Positions 17,001-25,577 of a stretch of DNA of 64,000 nt are shown here, piece after piece. Position numbers and translations under genes: made by a program. Below the pieces are notes generated by a model. The model made no database searches. It was not told the origin of the DNA and saw nothing but the letters and a program-made list of their open reading frames with translations. Every line of letters begins with the position of its first letter. Position 1 is the first letter of the stretch. Source of the stretch: Edaphobacter lichenicola (GTDB taxonomy: Bacteria; Acidobacteriota; Terriglobia; Terriglobales; Acidobacteriaceae). The DNA is taken from contig NZ_JACHDY010000002.1 of the NCBI RefSeq assembly GCF_014201315.1, forward strand, positions 124,001 to 188,000, written 5' to 3'.

Positions 17001-18444
17001 CAGTCAAATACGCATGAGCCGTTTGTACCGCCGGCACCTTCGCAGTCTCTGTAATCGGAGCCTTCGCCCCAATCGTCTTGGCTGTTGTATTGGCCGTCGT
17101 TATCGCAGCCTTCGTCGAGGATGAGCTAACCGCGACATCCTGCGGTGGCACCTCACCCAGCCAATTTGCAATCCGCAACTCCCCCGCTGCACTCCCCCCG
17201 CCCGGCAGATATCCCGTCAACGCCGTCAACAACAACTCCGTCGGCGTCACATGCAGCGTCGCACCGCCATCGATATCGTGCAATCGCACATTCTCATTCC
17301 GGTAAGCAGCCTTGTGAATCTTCGCCGTCCCCGCCAAAAGATACCCAGCCACACAGTCCGGATCCGGTGGCAACGGCCGCGGCGGCTTCGTCGTCTCCGC
17401 GGGATGGCTCCGTCGCCAGAACGGTGGATGCTTCTGCGCCACCGCAGGCGAGGTCGTGCAGTTATGCCCATTCAAATCCAGGTCCACCGTCCCTGCATTC
17501 AAACCATCCACATCGGCAAGCACCGAGATCTGCCTGATCTCCACCGTTCCCTTTACGGTCGCCTGCCACTCCGGCTTGGCAAAGTCTTTGAAGCTCCCAG
17601 TCGCATCCAGTTTGGAACTCTTGCCTGTAGTTAAATTCAACCGCTGCAGCTCAATCGCGTCTCTTCCCAGCTCTACCGCCAGGCTCAACGCCGACTGCGC
17701 CTCCACCTGCTTGCCCATCTTCGTCCGCAGATCCTTCAGGTCGACCGTCGCGCCATAGCGATCTGTCGACGCGATGTAGTGCACCTCCGCATCCAGATCA
17801 CGCGCAGCGAGATTAAACGGAATCGCCCGGTTATTCAAAAGCGCCACGCCATTCGACACCACCACCTGTTGCGCCTTCAGATCAAGCAACGTATCGGTAA
17901 CCGAAGTTTTACTTGTGCTCGGATGCTTCGGCACCGGCTGATTCGTCTTTCCATCCTTATCAACAATCAAGTGGAACTGAGGATGCTCCACTCCGAGATA
18001 GTTCAGCCGCACATGCGACGAGACTCCGCTACCGGTTACATGCGTGAAGAAGTCGAAGATCTCCACCCGCAGCAGAACCTTATCCACCGCAAGATAAGGA
18101 GGCTCTCCCGGCCCCTCGAACCCATGAATCACCAACCCATCAGCCTCGACCGCAAGATGCCAGAGGTCGAAGCTGATCTTCCCCAGCTCCACCCTTCCGC
18201 CAGTTGCGTCCTCCAGAACCTTAACCACCTCTTTGCCAACTCTTCGGTTGAAGTCGTTCGTCCTCGAATACCACGCGAACACCCCGAACAACACCAGCAC
18301 CAGCAACAACAACGCCGCCACGGTCCAGCCGATCCAGATCATCATCCGCTTCGCCAGCGATCGCTTCACCTTCGCAATCTCGCCGGCAACCTTCGCCTCG
18401 AGCTCCTTCTCCTTGTCGCGAAGTCTCTTCTCCAGGTCGCTCAT
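14047..18444 (-). CDS. tamB: TamB-like translocation and assembly protein
   Basis: Very long AsmA-like bridge protein of the inner membrane, 1465 residues, with one N-terminal membrane anchor (ILIGWTVAALLLLVLVLFGV-like, residues 36-60) after a Lys/Glu-rich cytoplasmic helix. The periplasmic part is a long repetitive beta sequence typical of lipid-conducting TamB/AsmA proteins. The last 300 residues are a DUF490 domain ending with the beta-barrel-docking IVVARDESGVFSIVYKLRRRYR-like terminus. Family role: outer-membrane protein insertion and phospholipid transport, working with an Omp85 partner. The start overlaps the surA-like stop (ATGA), and the Omp85 gene lies further upstream in the same operon. 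Confidence 0.93.
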   Translation of the reverse strand: MSDLEKRLRDKEKELEAKVAGEIAKVKRSLAKRMMIWIGWTVAALLLLVLVLFGVFAWYSRTNDFNRRVGKEVVKVLEDATGGRVELGKISFDLWHLAVEADGLVIHGFEGPGEPPYLAVDKVLLRVEIFDFFTHVTGSGVSSHVRLNYLGVEHPQFHLIVDKDGKTNQPVPKHPSTSKTSVTDTLLDLKAQQVVVSNGVALLNNRAIPFNLAARDLDAEVHYIASTDRYGATVDLKDLRTKMGKQVEAQSALSLAVELGRDAIELQRLNLTTGKSSKLDATGSFKDFAKPEWQATVKGTVEIRQISVLADVDGLNAGTVDLDLNGHNCTTSPAVAQKHPPFWRRSHPAETTKPPRPLPPDPDCVAGYLLAGTAKIHKAAYRNENVRLHDIDGGATLHVTPTELLLTALTGYLPGGGSAAGELRIANWLGEVPPQDVAVSSSSTKAAITTANTTAKTIGAKAPITETAKVPAVQTAHAYLTAMVTKIPLRTIMDVTAPEDYGDLGFDTAVSGPVKVEWGGPAKNIADTVEVDGNLTFAPTGVKRRGALNDVPVTGQTLAHYTGRNETVRIQRITLQMPQTNFEASGILGVNEGDPLTDLRVDLTVRDLSEYNQLLTTLDLEGNGKRGTAAIPVVLHGAMQFNGTAKGKIADLDVKGHLQATNAEFALGTTDVLLDSLVTDAEYSPNSGVVVASSTIKRGTAVLNVEGKIAPRKVTSRRGVVTYLWDDGMALDAKVQLANAQVVDVLQIVGQEEKVSLTGTVAANGHAVGTLRSLSGGGHVSLMNGVAYGEPYESAVADLTVQGKDVEANNVVLRLHGMQIAGSGGYDMGTEHMHGHVEGHDIQLSKFETVKKAKNDVDGTVNLVADANGTLTQPGLKANVTLSGVSYRGQAIGEAAVEAHSEGEVMYFTADSTLVGAKLNASGQLRLTGDYQTQAKMTVAGLDIGKPLGMFGPGTMKAQSMINGTATVSGPLKTPKALSGEAEFNQVDVKLQGVELKAAEPLRVGLRDGLATLEQVHITGQDTDMRASGTGQLFGATDPKGGKLDVKATGSVSMTVLHTFDSDVISTGKVEFTVGAGGYVTNPELTGKVQFDKVNVAIDGVPNGLSNMNGTLVFNDDRLQVQSLTATTGGGTLKIGGFIRYKNGLYADLSATGDVVRVRLYGLSATANANLKLQGGPESSLLSGTILITRFGVGADVDFAAFGSAGGVSPPPDPNAPANRIRLDVHVTSAPQLDFQNSYAKLAGTVDLQIRGTAAVPSLLGRIEINEGSATFAGTKYQLQRGEIYFTNPVRIDPIIDLDATAQVENYDITIGLHGTSTNLKPTYRSEPPLSESDVFALLALGRTQEEAQLYQERQVQQGTDPTTSALLGGALNATVSNRVEKLFGVGSVKIDPAFVGTLGGSSARITVQQQLSRQITATFATNVNTSAQQLIQVQYDLNHDNSIVVARDESGVFSIVYKLRRRYR

Positions 18445-19247
18445 GGCGCCACCTCGCCTGGATTCATAATCTTCACGCTGCCCTGCACCCGCAGCGACTT
18501 CAACCAGTCCACCAGCAGCGCCCCCACCTGCTGCTGCAGCAGCACCTCTTCAATCCTCTTCGAGATCGTATCCAGCTTGGGCGGAGTCACATTGCGCGCC
18601 GCATACTCCGGCATCATCCTCTTCTCGTAAAACTCCTTGATCTCAGCGTCCGAAACCTTGATACCATTCCGAAACCGCACCTCAATAAACTTCAATAGCT
18701 GCATCCGCATCCGCCATCGCTCGCGGAACTCCTCCACCGTAAATCCGTGGTCGCTAAGATAGTTCTTCCAACCCTCATCGGTCTCGCAGTGATACTTCTT
18801 GCAGTCGGGAATATCCTTTCGCAGCATCGTCAACTGGTCATCCAAGTCCTTTTCGGGGATTGCGTCTTCCGGCTCGAGCTCCGCCTGCTGCAAGATCAAA
18901 TCGCGATCGATCAATCGTTCGATCGTGCTCTCCCTCGAACGGTCACCCGCGATCCTTCGATATGGCTGAATATCCTCGAACCGCCGTTCTTCATCGACAT
19001 CGCTCTCCAGAATCACATCGCCATTCACCACCGCGACCACGCGATCCAGCACCACACCCTTCTGCGCCCCAGCACCAGGCGCAGAACCAGGCGTAGCAAC
19101 TGGCGTGGAGCTCGCAGCCCCCGTTTGTGCCGTCGCCGTCTGCCCCGCAGATGTCTGCAAAGACGCCCAGACCTGCCCGCTCCCCCACGCAGGCGTCATC
19201 GCAAACGCAACCAGCAACAACCTCGTATTGTGCGTCATCCAACGCAT
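18441..19247 (-). CDS. SurA N-terminal-domain periplasmic chaperone without PPIase domain
   Basis: Secreted SurA/PpiD-like protein of 268 residues. After a signal sequence (LLLVAFAMTPAWGSGQVWA) and an Ala/Thr/Gly linker comes the SurA N-domain: LDRVVAVVNGDVILESDV, then STIERLIDRDLILQQAELE, and a helical region to the end. No parvulin PPIase domain follows, so it is predicted to be a chaperone only. The ATG directly abuts the bamA-like stop; a GGAGAG site is within the bamA-like gene end. The stop overlaps the tamB start. The position between an Omp85 gene and tamB strongly suggests delivery of outer-membrane proteins. Confidence 0.9.
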   Translation of the reverse strand: MRWMTHNTRLLLVAFAMTPAWGSGQVWASLQTSAGQTATAQTGAASSTPVATPGSAPGAGAQKGVVLDRVVAVVNGDVILESDVDEERRFEDIQPYRRIAGDRSRESTIERLIDRDLILQQAELEPEDAIPEKDLDDQLTMLRKDIPDCKKYHCETDEGWKNYLSDHGFTVEEFRERWRMRMQLLKFIEVRFRNGIKVSDAEIKEFYEKRMMPEYAARNVTPPKLDTISKRIEEVLLQQQVGALLVDWLKSLRVQGSVKIMNPGEVAP

Positions 19248-22200
19248 CTAGAAGCTCTCTCCAATGCTGAAGAAGAAGTTGAAGTGCGAAGCCTGTCCCT
19301 CATGCGGAGGGTTATTGTTGAAGTCATAAATAATCGGATACACCGGCGGATTAAGGTTATAGCTGAAGTCCACACGAATCGGCCCAACCGGCGTCCTGTA
19401 CCGCGCGCCCAGCCCTACCGCGTGCGAAAAATAATTGAAGCTGCAGGTCCCGATGATCCCTGAAACATTCGCGCAAGTCCCCTTGTCCGGCTGATGAAAC
19501 CGCGTAAAGCTCGGAAACATATCCTTCGCATTCTGAAACACATTGCCCATATCGTGAAAGATCACAAAGTTCACGTTATTGCCCACCAGAGGCAAAGTCT
19601 GCGCCGGCAGTCTCAACTCAAACGTATTTACGAACGCCGCCGATCCACCCACGGGAAAGCCGGTCTGCAAGTCCCTCGGCCCCGCGCCATTAATCGGAAA
19701 GCCCCGATGTGAATTCGCACCACCCGCATACAACCGTTCCGGCAGCGGTATCGCATTGCAGCTCGGATTCGTCGTCAGCAGTACGCCCACGCAGGCATCA
19801 CTTCCGGCATTCGGATTCATCCCCGACGCCCGCTCATATCCAATTCGTGTCTCACGAGCAAACACATACTTCAGCTTGCCAAGCTGGTAGTACGTCGAGT
19901 TCGTTCCATCCAGCTTCCAGAAGTCCGTCTGCGACCCAAACTTCGACGAAGCCACAAAGCCCTGCACCGTCGAGTACTGTCCCTTCACCGCATCCAACGG
20001 CCCCGGCGACCGCGTGTCATGAAACCACGTCACGCTCGGCCCGCCCACACGTACCGGCTGCGACAGCAGCGGAATCAGATCCGCCGAGACCTGCAAGCTG
20101 TTCGGATTCACCTTCACCCGTCGATAGAGAAAGTCATAGATAAACGTGTCCCGCCGCCGAAACTTCTCAGTAATGCGAAAGTCCCCCTGCAACGTCGACG
20201 CTTGAAACGTCGTAATATCCTGCACATTCGAGTAGCCGCCAGAGATCGCCGCACTGAAGTTCTTGCTCCCCCGCAGATGAGGATTCTGCAGCGTCAACGT
20301 CGCCACCTGCTCAAGCAAGCCGTACGTCGTGTGCAGCGTCAGCGAATCCTCCGACCCCCGCAGATTAATCCTCGACACATCCAGCGAAACCCGTGGGCTC
20401 ACGCCGGGCTTGCCATCCGGAGACAGTTGGTTACAGGGATAGGTCAGTCCAAGCTGGATGCACGACGCCTCCGAGATGGTCCCTGTCTGCGGTGTTCCCA
20501 GCGCCGCCTCGAAGCCGAACCCATACGTCACGTTCCACCGCTTCGCCTCCGTCAGCTGCAGCACCACATTCTTCTGCGGTGCGTCTCCCGCAGGGTTCTG
20601 CACCGCCGCCACCACCTCATTGAACAACGCAATGTTGTAAAGATTTCTCTGTGTCTGCAACAGTGCCGTCTGGTCCAGCGGATCCCCCGCATGCACCAGA
20701 ATCTGCGACGCCACAACACTCGGCCTCGTCTTCTCCACCCCCGACAGCAGCACACGATTCACAAACACCTGCTGCCCCTCGGTCACGTTCAGCGACACAT
20801 CCGTCTTATCCGCATCCGCCGTCTCCTTCGTCTGCCGTATCTCCACCTTCACCTGATCAAATCCGTTCGCCAGGTAATACTGCAACACCGTATCGCGATC
20901 GCCCGATAGCGTCACCAGCGAAAACGGCTGGCCTGCCTGCGCATTCATCAGGCCCCGCACATTCTGCACTCTGGTCGAGCCCACTCCATTCAAATCAACT
21001 TTGCCAAACTTCTGCTGCGGCCCTTCAACAATGGTGAAGGTCACCGCAATCTCCCCCACCTTCATCTTCTTTCCGTTCTTCGCGGTCGTAACATCCTTCA
21101 CATCTGTCGTCACCTTGGCCTGATCGAATCCGTTCGCCCGATACAGCGCCTGAATCGCACCCACGTCGCCCGACACCAGCGCAGGACTATACCGCCCACT
21201 CCGCTGATACGCATTCGACTTCTGCACCCGCATCCGCTCCCGCAGCAGATCGTCCGTGAAATATTTGTTGCCTTTCAAATCCACGGCCACGACCTTGTGC
21301 TTCACCCCGCGATCCACCGTAAACACCACCTGCTCCGCCGTCGTACCGTTCCCCACCACCCTCACATCCACCTTCGAGTCGAAGAATCCCTGCTGCTGTT
21401 CGTAGTCGCGAATGTTGAACACACCCTCGTTCAGCAGATCGTTATCAATCGTCCCTTCCTCGAAGATAGGAACCAGAAGATGCAGCCGCCCTGTCGAAAT
21501 CTTCGCCCCCTCCACCGACACCTTCACCTCCGGTCCCTGGCTCGCATGGAACTCGTAATCGACCTTGTCCCGCGCGTCATCATACGTCTGCTTCTGCAGC
21601 GAAACCGTCGCCTCCAGGCGATTCTTCTTCTGATACAACTTCCGCAGCCGATCCAGCGCATTGCTCGTCGTATCGCGCCGCACCTTGCTGTTCTCCTTCA
21701 GCTTCGACCTCTTGCGAAACTCCTCCGGCGTCAACCCCGTATCGTCGCCCACCAGTTTTATCTGCCCCACTCTCGCCTGCGGTCCAATTGCAACCGTATA
21801 GGTTACATTAACCTGATCGCCCGCCTCATCGATCTCCGACTTCACCGCGACCTGCGGCTCGTAGTACCCCTGCTGTTGCAGAATCTCCTTGATCCCCGTC
21901 GTCCCCGCGGGTATCTGCGCCTCGGTAAACGCAGTCCCCGGCGAAAGCTTCGTAGCAAACTCCAGCAGCGACGTCAGCCGTTCGCTCTTCACCCCTGCGA
22001 TCGTCACCCGTCCCACGTAGTACCGCGCCGCCCCCGCAAACACCAGCGTCACCTGATCTCCCTGGCGAATCCCTCGAACCGAAATATCCCGATACCGCCC
22101 ACTCGCGAACAGTCGCCGCAGACTCGCCCGCACCTCCTGCGGATCCAGCGGCACGCCCACCTTCTGCGTCAACTCCTTCGGCAGCGTATCGGTCGCATCG

Positions 22201-22526
22201 AACGTCACGCCCTCAAACAAAATCTTCTCGACAATCAGACCCTTCCACTGCCACAGCGAAGTAGTCAGCCCCGCACCTTTTTCGTCAACCGAATCCGGCT
22301 TATCCTCAACCGGTTTTGCCTGCTGCCCCTGCGCGGGAGTCGCACCACTCGGCACAGTGTTCGGCGTCCGTGCCGGAGTCGACGCGGCCGGGACCGCCTG
22401 CCCCAGGGCCGCACCCGCCATCAGCCACAAACCAAACCACACAGTCGCAGCCCCACGCCCGCACCTTACCCACCGTGGTATTCGCGCGCGACCTCGAAGC
22501 ACCTGACCCAAAAAACCACCCATCAT
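19248..22526 (-). CDS. Omp85/BamA-family outer-membrane assembly protein with seven POTRA domains
   Basis: Outer-membrane beta-barrel assembly factor, 1092 residues. A signal peptide and a Pro/Ala linker (to about residue 90) lead into seven consecutive POTRA units by my count, beginning at EKILFEGVTFD, YYVGRVTIAGVK, ARVGQIKLVGDD, PEVKVSVEGAK, HKVVAVDLKGNKYF, KFGKVDLNGVGS and VFVNRVLLSGVEK. The C-terminal barrel (about residue 690 on) shows the lid-loop motif NSHRGFP and the final GLGARYRTPVGPIRVDF strand typical of Omp85 proteins. Canonical BamA has five POTRAs and TamA three. It heads the operon with the SurA-like gene and tamB, so it may serve as BamA, TamA or both. Confidence 0.93.
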   Translation of the reverse strand: MMGGFLGQVLRGRARIPRWVRCGRGAATVWFGLWLMAGAALGQAVPAASTPARTPNTVPSGATPAQGQQAKPVEDKPDSVDEKGAGLTTSLWQWKGLIVEKILFEGVTFDATDTLPKELTQKVGVPLDPQEVRASLRRLFASGRYRDISVRGIRQGDQVTLVFAGAARYYVGRVTIAGVKSERLTSLLEFATKLSPGTAFTEAQIPAGTTGIKEILQQQGYYEPQVAVKSEIDEAGDQVNVTYTVAIGPQARVGQIKLVGDDTGLTPEEFRKRSKLKENSKVRRDTTSNALDRLRKLYQKKNRLEATVSLQKQTYDDARDKVDYEFHASQGPEVKVSVEGAKISTGRLHLLVPIFEEGTIDNDLLNEGVFNIRDYEQQQGFFDSKVDVRVVGNGTTAEQVVFTVDRGVKHKVVAVDLKGNKYFTDDLLRERMRVQKSNAYQRSGRYSPALVSGDVGAIQALYRANGFDQAKVTTDVKDVTTAKNGKKMKVGEIAVTFTIVEGPQQKFGKVDLNGVGSTRVQNVRGLMNAQAGQPFSLVTLSGDRDTVLQYYLANGFDQVKVEIRQTKETADADKTDVSLNVTEGQQVFVNRVLLSGVEKTRPSVVASQILVHAGDPLDQTALLQTQRNLYNIALFNEVVAAVQNPAGDAPQKNVVLQLTEAKRWNVTYGFGFEAALGTPQTGTISEASCIQLGLTYPCNQLSPDGKPGVSPRVSLDVSRINLRGSEDSLTLHTTYGLLEQVATLTLQNPHLRGSKNFSAAISGGYSNVQDITTFQASTLQGDFRITEKFRRRDTFIYDFLYRRVKVNPNSLQVSADLIPLLSQPVRVGGPSVTWFHDTRSPGPLDAVKGQYSTVQGFVASSKFGSQTDFWKLDGTNSTYYQLGKLKYVFARETRIGYERASGMNPNAGSDACVGVLLTTNPSCNAIPLPERLYAGGANSHRGFPINGAGPRDLQTGFPVGGSAAFVNTFELRLPAQTLPLVGNNVNFVIFHDMGNVFQNAKDMFPSFTRFHQPDKGTCANVSGIIGTCSFNYFSHAVGLGARYRTPVGPIRVDFSYNLNPPVYPIIYDFNNNPPHEGQASHFNFFFSIGESF

Positions 22527-22723
22527 TCCTTATCTAATTTTGAGGAGCCCGACAAATCTTTCACGATGCACCCGCGAGCCCGCATCCAGAGCTTCCACAA
22601 TCGCGGCAAAGCTCTTTTTTCGTAGGATGCCGAAAGCCAATGGCCTGCGAGCCGGTTCCCTGCTCATCCGTCCTTCCCTATACTACGAAACAGCAGCCTT
22701 TTTTGGACGGCGCGACCTCCATC

Positions 22724-23956
22724 ATGTCAAAGCATCCAGCCCCTCCCTTCGAAGAACCGGCCAAGAGCATCCACATCGGCACCCCCGCCGCCGCACAATC
22801 CTCCAAGCCCCCCAAGACGACCCCTAAAACTGTCACCACCATTCCCTCCACTCCCAATCGCGCCATCTCACATCCCGTCATCCTCGATACGGACCGCTAC
22901 TCCCGCCAGATTCTCTTCCCCGGCATCGGAGCCACCGGCCAGCAACTTCTAGCCTCCGCCCACGTCGCCATCATCGGCATCGGAGCCACCGGAGCCGCCA
23001 CCGCCTCCCTCCTCGCCCGCGCCGGCGTCGGCACCCTCACCCTCATCGACCGCGACTTCGTCGAGCCCTCCAACCTCCAGCGCCAGATCCTCTTCGATGA
23101 GGCCGACGCCCGCGACTCCCTCCCCAAGGCCGAAGCCGCCCGACGCAAGATCGCCCTCTTCAACTCCGACGTCACCGTCCACTCGCACATCGCCGACCTC
23201 GTCCCCGCCAACATCCACGAACTCCTCGCCCCCGCTCACCTCGTCCTCGACGCCACCGACAACTTCGAGACCCGCTACCTCCTCAACGACTACTGCGTCC
23301 AGCAATCCAAACCCTGGATCTACGCCGCCGCCATCGGCGCCTATGCCGCCACCATGAACATCCTCCCGCGTCGAATGCAAGCCGGGACTGAAAACGGTGA
23401 ACCGGCAACGGAGAACTACGCCCCCACCGCCTGCCTCGCCTGCATCTTCCCCAAGCCACCCACCGGCCCGGTAGAGACCTGCGACACCGCCGGCATCCTC
23501 TCCACCGCCGTCAACCTCGCCGCCTCCATCCAAACCACAGAGGCCCTCAAGCTCCTCACCAACCAGCCCCATCTCATGCGCCGCACCCTCCTCTCCCACG
23601 ACCTCTGGTCTAACGAGCGCACCGAGATCAGCACCGCCCGCCCCAACCCCTCCTGCACCGTCTGCGGCCAACGCCTCTTCACCCACCTTGCCGGCGAAGG
23701 CCGCCCTCACATCACTCTCTGCGGCCGCAACTCCGTCCAGATTCACGAGCACCACCGCCCCGTCGACTTCGCAGCCATGCGCAACCGGCTCGCGCCCCAC
23801 GCCGACATCCACAACCTCCGCTTCAACGACCTCCTCCTCCGCTTCCAACGCGGCCCTCACACCTTCACCCTCTTCCCAGACGGCCGCGCCCTCATCCAGG
23901 GCACCACCGACATCACCCTCGCACGCTCTCTCTACGCCCGTTTCATCGGCTCCTGA
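22724..23956 (+). CDS. ThiF/MoeB/HesA-family E1-like adenylyltransferase
   Basis: Activates the Gly-Gly tail of a ubiquitin-like sulfur carrier such as MoaD or ThiS by adenylation. Start taken at ATG 22724 (MSKHPAPP, 410 residues). A roughly 50-residue Pro/Thr-rich N-terminus precedes RYSRQILFPGIG, the nucleotide-binding GIGATGAATASLLARAGVG, DRDFVEPSNLQRQ and LDATDNFETRYLLND. Zinc-type pairs CLAC and CTVC frame the usual site, and ETCDTAG contains the candidate catalytic cysteine. A C-terminal extension (about 90 residues) is not a rhodanese domain. Likely partner is MoaD at 3812-4090, inferred only because no other carrier is in view. Confidence 0.9.
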   Translation: MSKHPAPPFEEPAKSIHIGTPAAAQSSKPPKTTPKTVTTIPSTPNRAISHPVILDTDRYSRQILFPGIGATGQQLLASAHVAIIGIGATGAATASLLARAGVGTLTLIDRDFVEPSNLQRQILFDEADARDSLPKAEAARRKIALFNSDVTVHSHIADLVPANIHELLAPAHLVLDATDNFETRYLLNDYCVQQSKPWIYAAAIGAYAATMNILPRRMQAGTENGEPATENYAPTACLACIFPKPPTGPVETCDTAGILSTAVNLAASIQTTEALKLLTNQPHLMRRTLLSHDLWSNERTEISTARPNPSCTVCGQRLFTHLAGEGRPHITLCGRNSVQIHEHHRPVDFAAMRNRLAPHADIHNLRFNDLLLRFQRGPHTFTLFPDGRALIQGTTDITLARSLYARFIGS

Positions 23957-24143
23957 TCAACCAAACAAAAGATCGGCGGAAACCACAGAGATCAACAGAG
24001 ATCAGCTGTTTACCCCCTCAAAACAACCCTTCCCGCCCGTCCTCCATCCAATGTTTCTACGACACAATATTTCCTCCGTTTGCGGTAGGCTCGATGCAGG
24101 CGAAAACTAACGGTGAATGATTAATTTAGTCCGGAGTCTAGCT

Positions 24144-24809
24144 ATGGACGTCCAAGGCCTACAAATGACCCAACCAACACTACCCACTCCTGGCGTCTTC
24201 AAACGCAATCCACCCATCGCGGGCGAAGCCGAAGCCATCGAAGCCGCGAAGAACGGCGACGCAGAAGCCTTCTCCAAGCTCTACGCCCTGCACAAACGCC
24301 GCGTCTACACCCTTTGCCTCCGCATGCTCGGCAACGTCTCAGAGGCCGAAGACATGACCCAGGAGGCCTTCCTGCATCTCTTCCGCAAGATCGGCAGCTT
24401 CCGCGGAGAGTCCGCCTTCTCCACCTGGCTCCACAGGCTTACCGTAAACTTGGTGCTCATGCACCTCCGCAAGAAAGGCCTCAACCTGGTCTCGCTCGAA
24501 GAGACCATCAACCCTTCGGAAGAAGACGCACCCAAGCGCGACTTCGGCAGTCGAGACCTGGCCCTCACCGGCTCGGTCGACCGCGTAGCCCTCGAGCGCG
24601 CCGTAGCCTCCCTGCCCCCCGGCTATCGCATGGTCTTCGTCCTTCACGATGTCGAAGGCTTCGAACACAACGAGATCGCCACCATGCTCGAGTGCTCCAC
24701 CGGAAACAGCAAGTCGCAGCTCCACAAGGCCCGCCTCAAACTTCGCGAACTCCTCCGCCAGCCTCAACCAGCTGCCCAGCCAAACGGCCTCAAGGAGGTA
24801 GCGGTATGA
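24144..24809 (+). CDS. ECF (sigma-E type) RNA polymerase sigma factor
   Basis: Alternative sigma factor of 221 residues. Region 2 reads [20 protein letters not shown] ... [24 protein letters not shown], and region 4 reads [25 protein letters not shown] sequence followed by [22 protein letters not shown], the recognition helix. The ATG at 24144 has GGAG seven bases upstream; an ATG at 24117 adds nine residues and is the alternative. It overlaps the next gene by four bases (ATGA), as is typical for a sigma factor and its regulator. Target genes cannot be told from the window. Confidence 0.92.
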   Translation: MDVQGLQMTQPTLPTPGVFKRNPPIAGEAEAIEAAKNGDAEAFSKLYALHKRRVYTLCLRMLGNVSEAEDMTQEAFLHLFRKIGSFRGESAFSTWLHRLTVNLVLMHLRKKGLNLVSLEETINPSEEDAPKRDFGSRDLALTGSVDRVALERAVASLPPGYRMVFVLHDVEGFEHNEIATMLECSTGNSKSQLHKARLKLRELLRQPQPAAQPNGLKEVAV

Positions 24810-25114
24810 CTGAATTCAAATCTCTCGACTTCGACACCATGACTCCCGCCGACTTCGAGACTTATCTGCCCGAGTTCTTTGCCAACGGAGACGGCCACGT
24901 CAGCACCGATCCACGCCTCCAGACCTTCCTCCGTAACAACCCCGACTGCGCCGCCCTCGTCCGCGACCTCGAAGCCATCGCCGACCAGGCCCGCAGCCTC
25001 TTCGAACCCACCGAGGACCAGGACCCCAGCGACGCCGTCTGGAGCAACATCCAGAACAAGCTGAAGCAGGGCGTCGCCGGCGACGACGACCTCCCCATCC
25101 CACTAACCGTCTAG
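24806..25114 (+). CDS. Small acidic partner of the ECF sigma factor (candidate anti-sigma)
   Basis: A 102-residue soluble acidic protein, [20 protein letters not shown] to [10 protein letters not shown], overlapping the sigma-factor stop by four bases with AAGGAGG nine bases before the ATG. It has a [29 protein letters not shown] helix of the kind found in short anti-sigma-type zinc-less proteins, but only one cysteine, so the HxxxCxxC zinc motif of ZAS anti-sigma factors is absent. No membrane segment. The role as anti-sigma factor rests on position. The same frame is open further upstream, but that part is out of phase with the sigma gene and non-coding. Confidence 0.8.
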   Translation: MTEFKSLDFDTMTPADFETYLPEFFANGDGHVSTDPRLQTFLRNNPDCAALVRDLEAIADQARSLFEPTEDQDPSDAVWSNIQNKLKQGVAGDDDLPIPLTV

Positions 25115-25160
25115 GGCGTATCGACCTATTCGGCGGGTTTAAGCGCCATCCCCCGGAGAT

Positions 25161-25257
25161 CGTCATCTCGACCGAAGCGACGGACAGTCTCATCGTCTGT
25201 CGCGAAGTGGAGAGACCGCCGCATTTTGCCTTTGCTGTTGCATTTGCCTTTGTATTG
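25161..25257 (+). repeat. R1 hairpin repeat, copy a
   Basis: CGTCATCTCGACCGAAGCGACGGAC, constant loop AGTCTCATC, arm GTCTGTCGC, then GAAGTGGAGAGACC-GCCGCATTTT and a TTTGCTGTTGCATTTG tail. Nine-base-pair stem with one G-U pair. Same orientation and spacing to R2 as copy b at 28051. Confidence 0.88.
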
Positions 25258-25278
25258 TTTCCCCTCCACCAAAAGGAG

Positions 25279-25350
25279 CGTCATTCTGAGCGAAGTTGCT
25301 CACGGCTTTTTGTGAGCAACGCAGTCGAAGAATCCCTGTATTTGTATTTG
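25279..25350 (+). repeat. R2 hairpin repeat, copy a
   Basis: CGTCATTCTGAGCGAAG followed by stem TTGCTCAC / GTGAGCAA around GGCTTTTT, then CGCAGTCGAAGAATCCCTG and TATTTG. Nearly identical to 28222-28293. Confidence 0.88.
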
Positions 25351-25577
25351 TCGCCAAGCCTCTTCCTGCCGAAGCTGCAAGCTTATGCAACCTGTGCGTA
25401 TATGGACTCCTCCGTCCATTAGCGGACATCGTTCTCGCAATCCTCACCCCCGAAGACCAGCAAACACCGCAGAAACACCGCAAATACAGGCCATCTAACC
25501 CCTCCCCCGCCCCATCTCCTTTGGTCACTCACATGCACTCACTCCGGCAGGTCCAATCGGCTGCGCAAGGAGTCTGC

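Larger units (their letters stand above)
25115..25577. other. 463-bp intergenic region made of dispersed repeats
   Basis: Holds the R1 and R2 hairpin elements listed separately and about 150 bases of unassigned sequence before the permease. A frame open from 25296 is only an extension of the permease frame through repeat DNA. The ribosome site AAGGAG at 25567 marks the true gene start. Confidence 0.75.

Noticed and set aside
24314..24805. N-terminal extension of the small sigma-partner gene
   Set aside because: It is out of frame with and fully inside the sigma-factor gene; a strong ribosome site marks the start at 24806.
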